From contig OZ025669.1 of NCBI GenBank assembly GCA_964019335.1, forward strand, positions 248,001 to 312,000: DNA of 64,000 bases, read 5' to 3'. Both the position numbers and the translations under genes were made by a program. The notes under the pieces were generated by a model. That model was not told where the DNA came from. It did not search any database and saw only the letters and a list, made by a program, of their open reading frames with translations. Positions 62,786 to 64,000 of the stretch are shown in pieces. The DNA comes from Diplonema japonicum. Lineage: Eukaryota > Euglenozoa > Diplonemea > Diplonemida > Diplonemidae. The stretch's first letter is position 1. Each line of letters opens with the position of its first letter.

Positions 62786-63654
62786 GGAGGAAAAAAAAAA
62801 GAAAAAGAAAAAAAAAAAAAAAACCGATAATTTTACAATGTGTGTTGGGAGGGTTTGGGGAGTGAGGAGGAGAGACAGGAACAAATCTTTTTTTTTTTTC
62901 TTTTTAAACCTACACCACCAAGGTCATTAAAGTGTATTTCTAAGTACCTGTGCCCTGCCAACGGGGGGGGGGGGGGGGGGGGGGGAATTGTAAATAGAGC
63001 CCCACGGAAGTACTGTGTTCAGGACTGCATTTTCCCCCTCTCTCAAGCGATGGAAGCAGCTGTTCTCATTGAGGGTACCCCTGCAGAGGCGTGCACACTT
63101 TATTCGGTGAAGTACTTCTTGTTTCGACTATTTCAAAAAAGAAAAAAAAACATTTCCATTTCCCTTTTCTATTATACCTGATAACCAAGAATACAGGAAA
63201 GGATGGGGGGGAAGGTGGGCACTCACAATATTTTTTAAAAAAAAAGAAACAAGAATGTTTCCCCCTCCCCATTCTTCTTTTTTCTTTTTTTTTTTTCCCT
63301 TTTTGCAGACTTATTTTTTTTTTCTTTTTTCTTTTTCCATATTCGTTCTTCTGATGTGCCCATGTTAGGACAGGTTGGGGGCTCCATTAAAAACAAGCAA
63401 AAAAAAAAAGAAAAGAAATGGAGGGAAGAAGCGATTGCCACTTTTAAACCCTTAGATATTTTTTTTTTTTTTTTTTTAAAACCCTTTCCGGTACCCCATT
63501 CAAAATTATCAACTCTTCGATGAAGAAATATGAGTCTTAACATACGTTTGAGGGTGGTGGGGGTGGTGGCGGCGGCGGTGGGGGGGAAGAACAGAAAAAG
63601 TCTGGTAACGTGTGCTCAACATAAAGAAAAAGAAAAAATTAATCTTATCTAAAT

Positions 63655-63696
<42 letters not shown>

Positions 63697-64000
63697 CCTC
63701 CCTCCTTTTTTTTTTTTGCAGGGGAAGGTGAAGTGCCGGTGGGCGGTGGTGAAAAACAAATGAACTTTTTGAAGAAATCCAGGAGGGGGCTTTGTTGGTA
63801 ACATAAATAGCTTTAATATTCTTGTTGATTGCACAGATTGATTGGGGGGAGGGGGGGGGGGGGGGGGGGGTACAATGGAGAAAAAAAGGCGATGTTTAAG
63901 GGCAAATCCCACGTGAGGACCACCCTTAGGGGGGACAGGGGTCTATCAAACAACAAAGACAGCACTAGCAAAGGCAAAGGGGAGGGGGGAATATAATTCT
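62725..64000. other. Homopolymer-rich end of window
   Basis: A/T/G-run DNA with G-runs at about 62965-62985 and 63848-63870, and a long A-run at 63657-63692. No gene or transposon could be recognised. The 5' neighbour of the cold-shock gene must lie beyond the window. Confidence 0.6.

Noticed and set aside
1-64000. tRNA, spliced-leader RNA or snRNA genes
   Set aside because: No sequence with convincing A and B boxes or a recognisable leader was found by eye on either strand; a covariance-model search would be needed to exclude them.

Overview
The window is nuclear DNA of a protist. It carries about 25 host protein-coding genes, many of them split by very short introns (31 inferred, mostly 34-62 nt, most with GTATG donors). 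The intergenic DNA is full of long A, T, C and G runs. Every host gene lies on the minus strand, from a PDZ/cold-shock gene near 62.7 kb down to transketolase at 0.1 kb, often with under 200 bp between neighbours. This one-directional layout suggests polycistronic transcription as in Euglenozoa. A small-subunit rRNA fragment at 23590-23885 carries the variant CCATTTGTACACACCGCCCG, which I associate with Euglenozoa. The presence of cis-introns makes a diplonemid or euglenid more likely than a trypanosomatid. This assignment is an inference.

Layout, right to left in the direction of transcription. 62.7-62.0 kb: a PDZ-like plus cold-shock protein. 62-54.7 kb: gene-poor homopolymer DNA with a decayed piggyBac-type transposase and palindromes. 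54.7-49.1 kb: two small proteins, a TerD-like/EF-hand protein, a WD40 protein and a ULP1-type SUMO protease. 48.9-47.3 kb: a Mutator-like (MULE) element whose inverted ends are tandem arrays. 47.2-35.8 kb: a coiled-coil protein, a WD40/membrane/PDZ protein, ubiquitin-activating enzyme E1 and another coiled-coil protein. 35.7-32.2 kb: a nicotinamidase-like protein with an RIIa/Dpy-30-like N terminus, and seipin. 32-31.4 kb: a non-LTR retrotransposon remnant. 30.5-23.9 kb: an EF-hand-like protein, a coiled-coil protein, a PIF1 helicase and a receptor-type degenerate nucleotide cyclase. 23.9-22.1 kb: the rRNA fragment, a second MULE-like element and a LINE 3' fragment. 22-13 kb: three lipoxygenase genes in tandem, with a larger LINE remnant between two of them. 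12.5-7.5 kb: a METTL-type methyltransferase, a 60-residue protein, an ArfGAP1-type protein and a metallophosphatase. 7.5-0.1 kb: a kinesin fused to an inactive-looking inositol 5-phosphatase, then transketolase.

The genes do not form one pathway. Most serve housekeeping roles: the pentose phosphate pathway, ubiquitin and SUMO turnover, COPI traffic, lipid droplets, DNA helicase activity and microtubule transport. The most unusual content is the kinesin/pseudo-phosphatase fusion, the lipoxygenase array with a transthyretin-like N-terminal domain and a terminal valine, several novel domain combinations (RIIa-nicotinamidase, TerD-EF-hand, WD40-TM-PDZ, PDZ-CSD), introns made largely of poly-A, and two MULE-type elements with tandem-repeat termini. 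Exon joins were inferred by reading frame, splice dinucleotides and protein homology; no transcript data were available.
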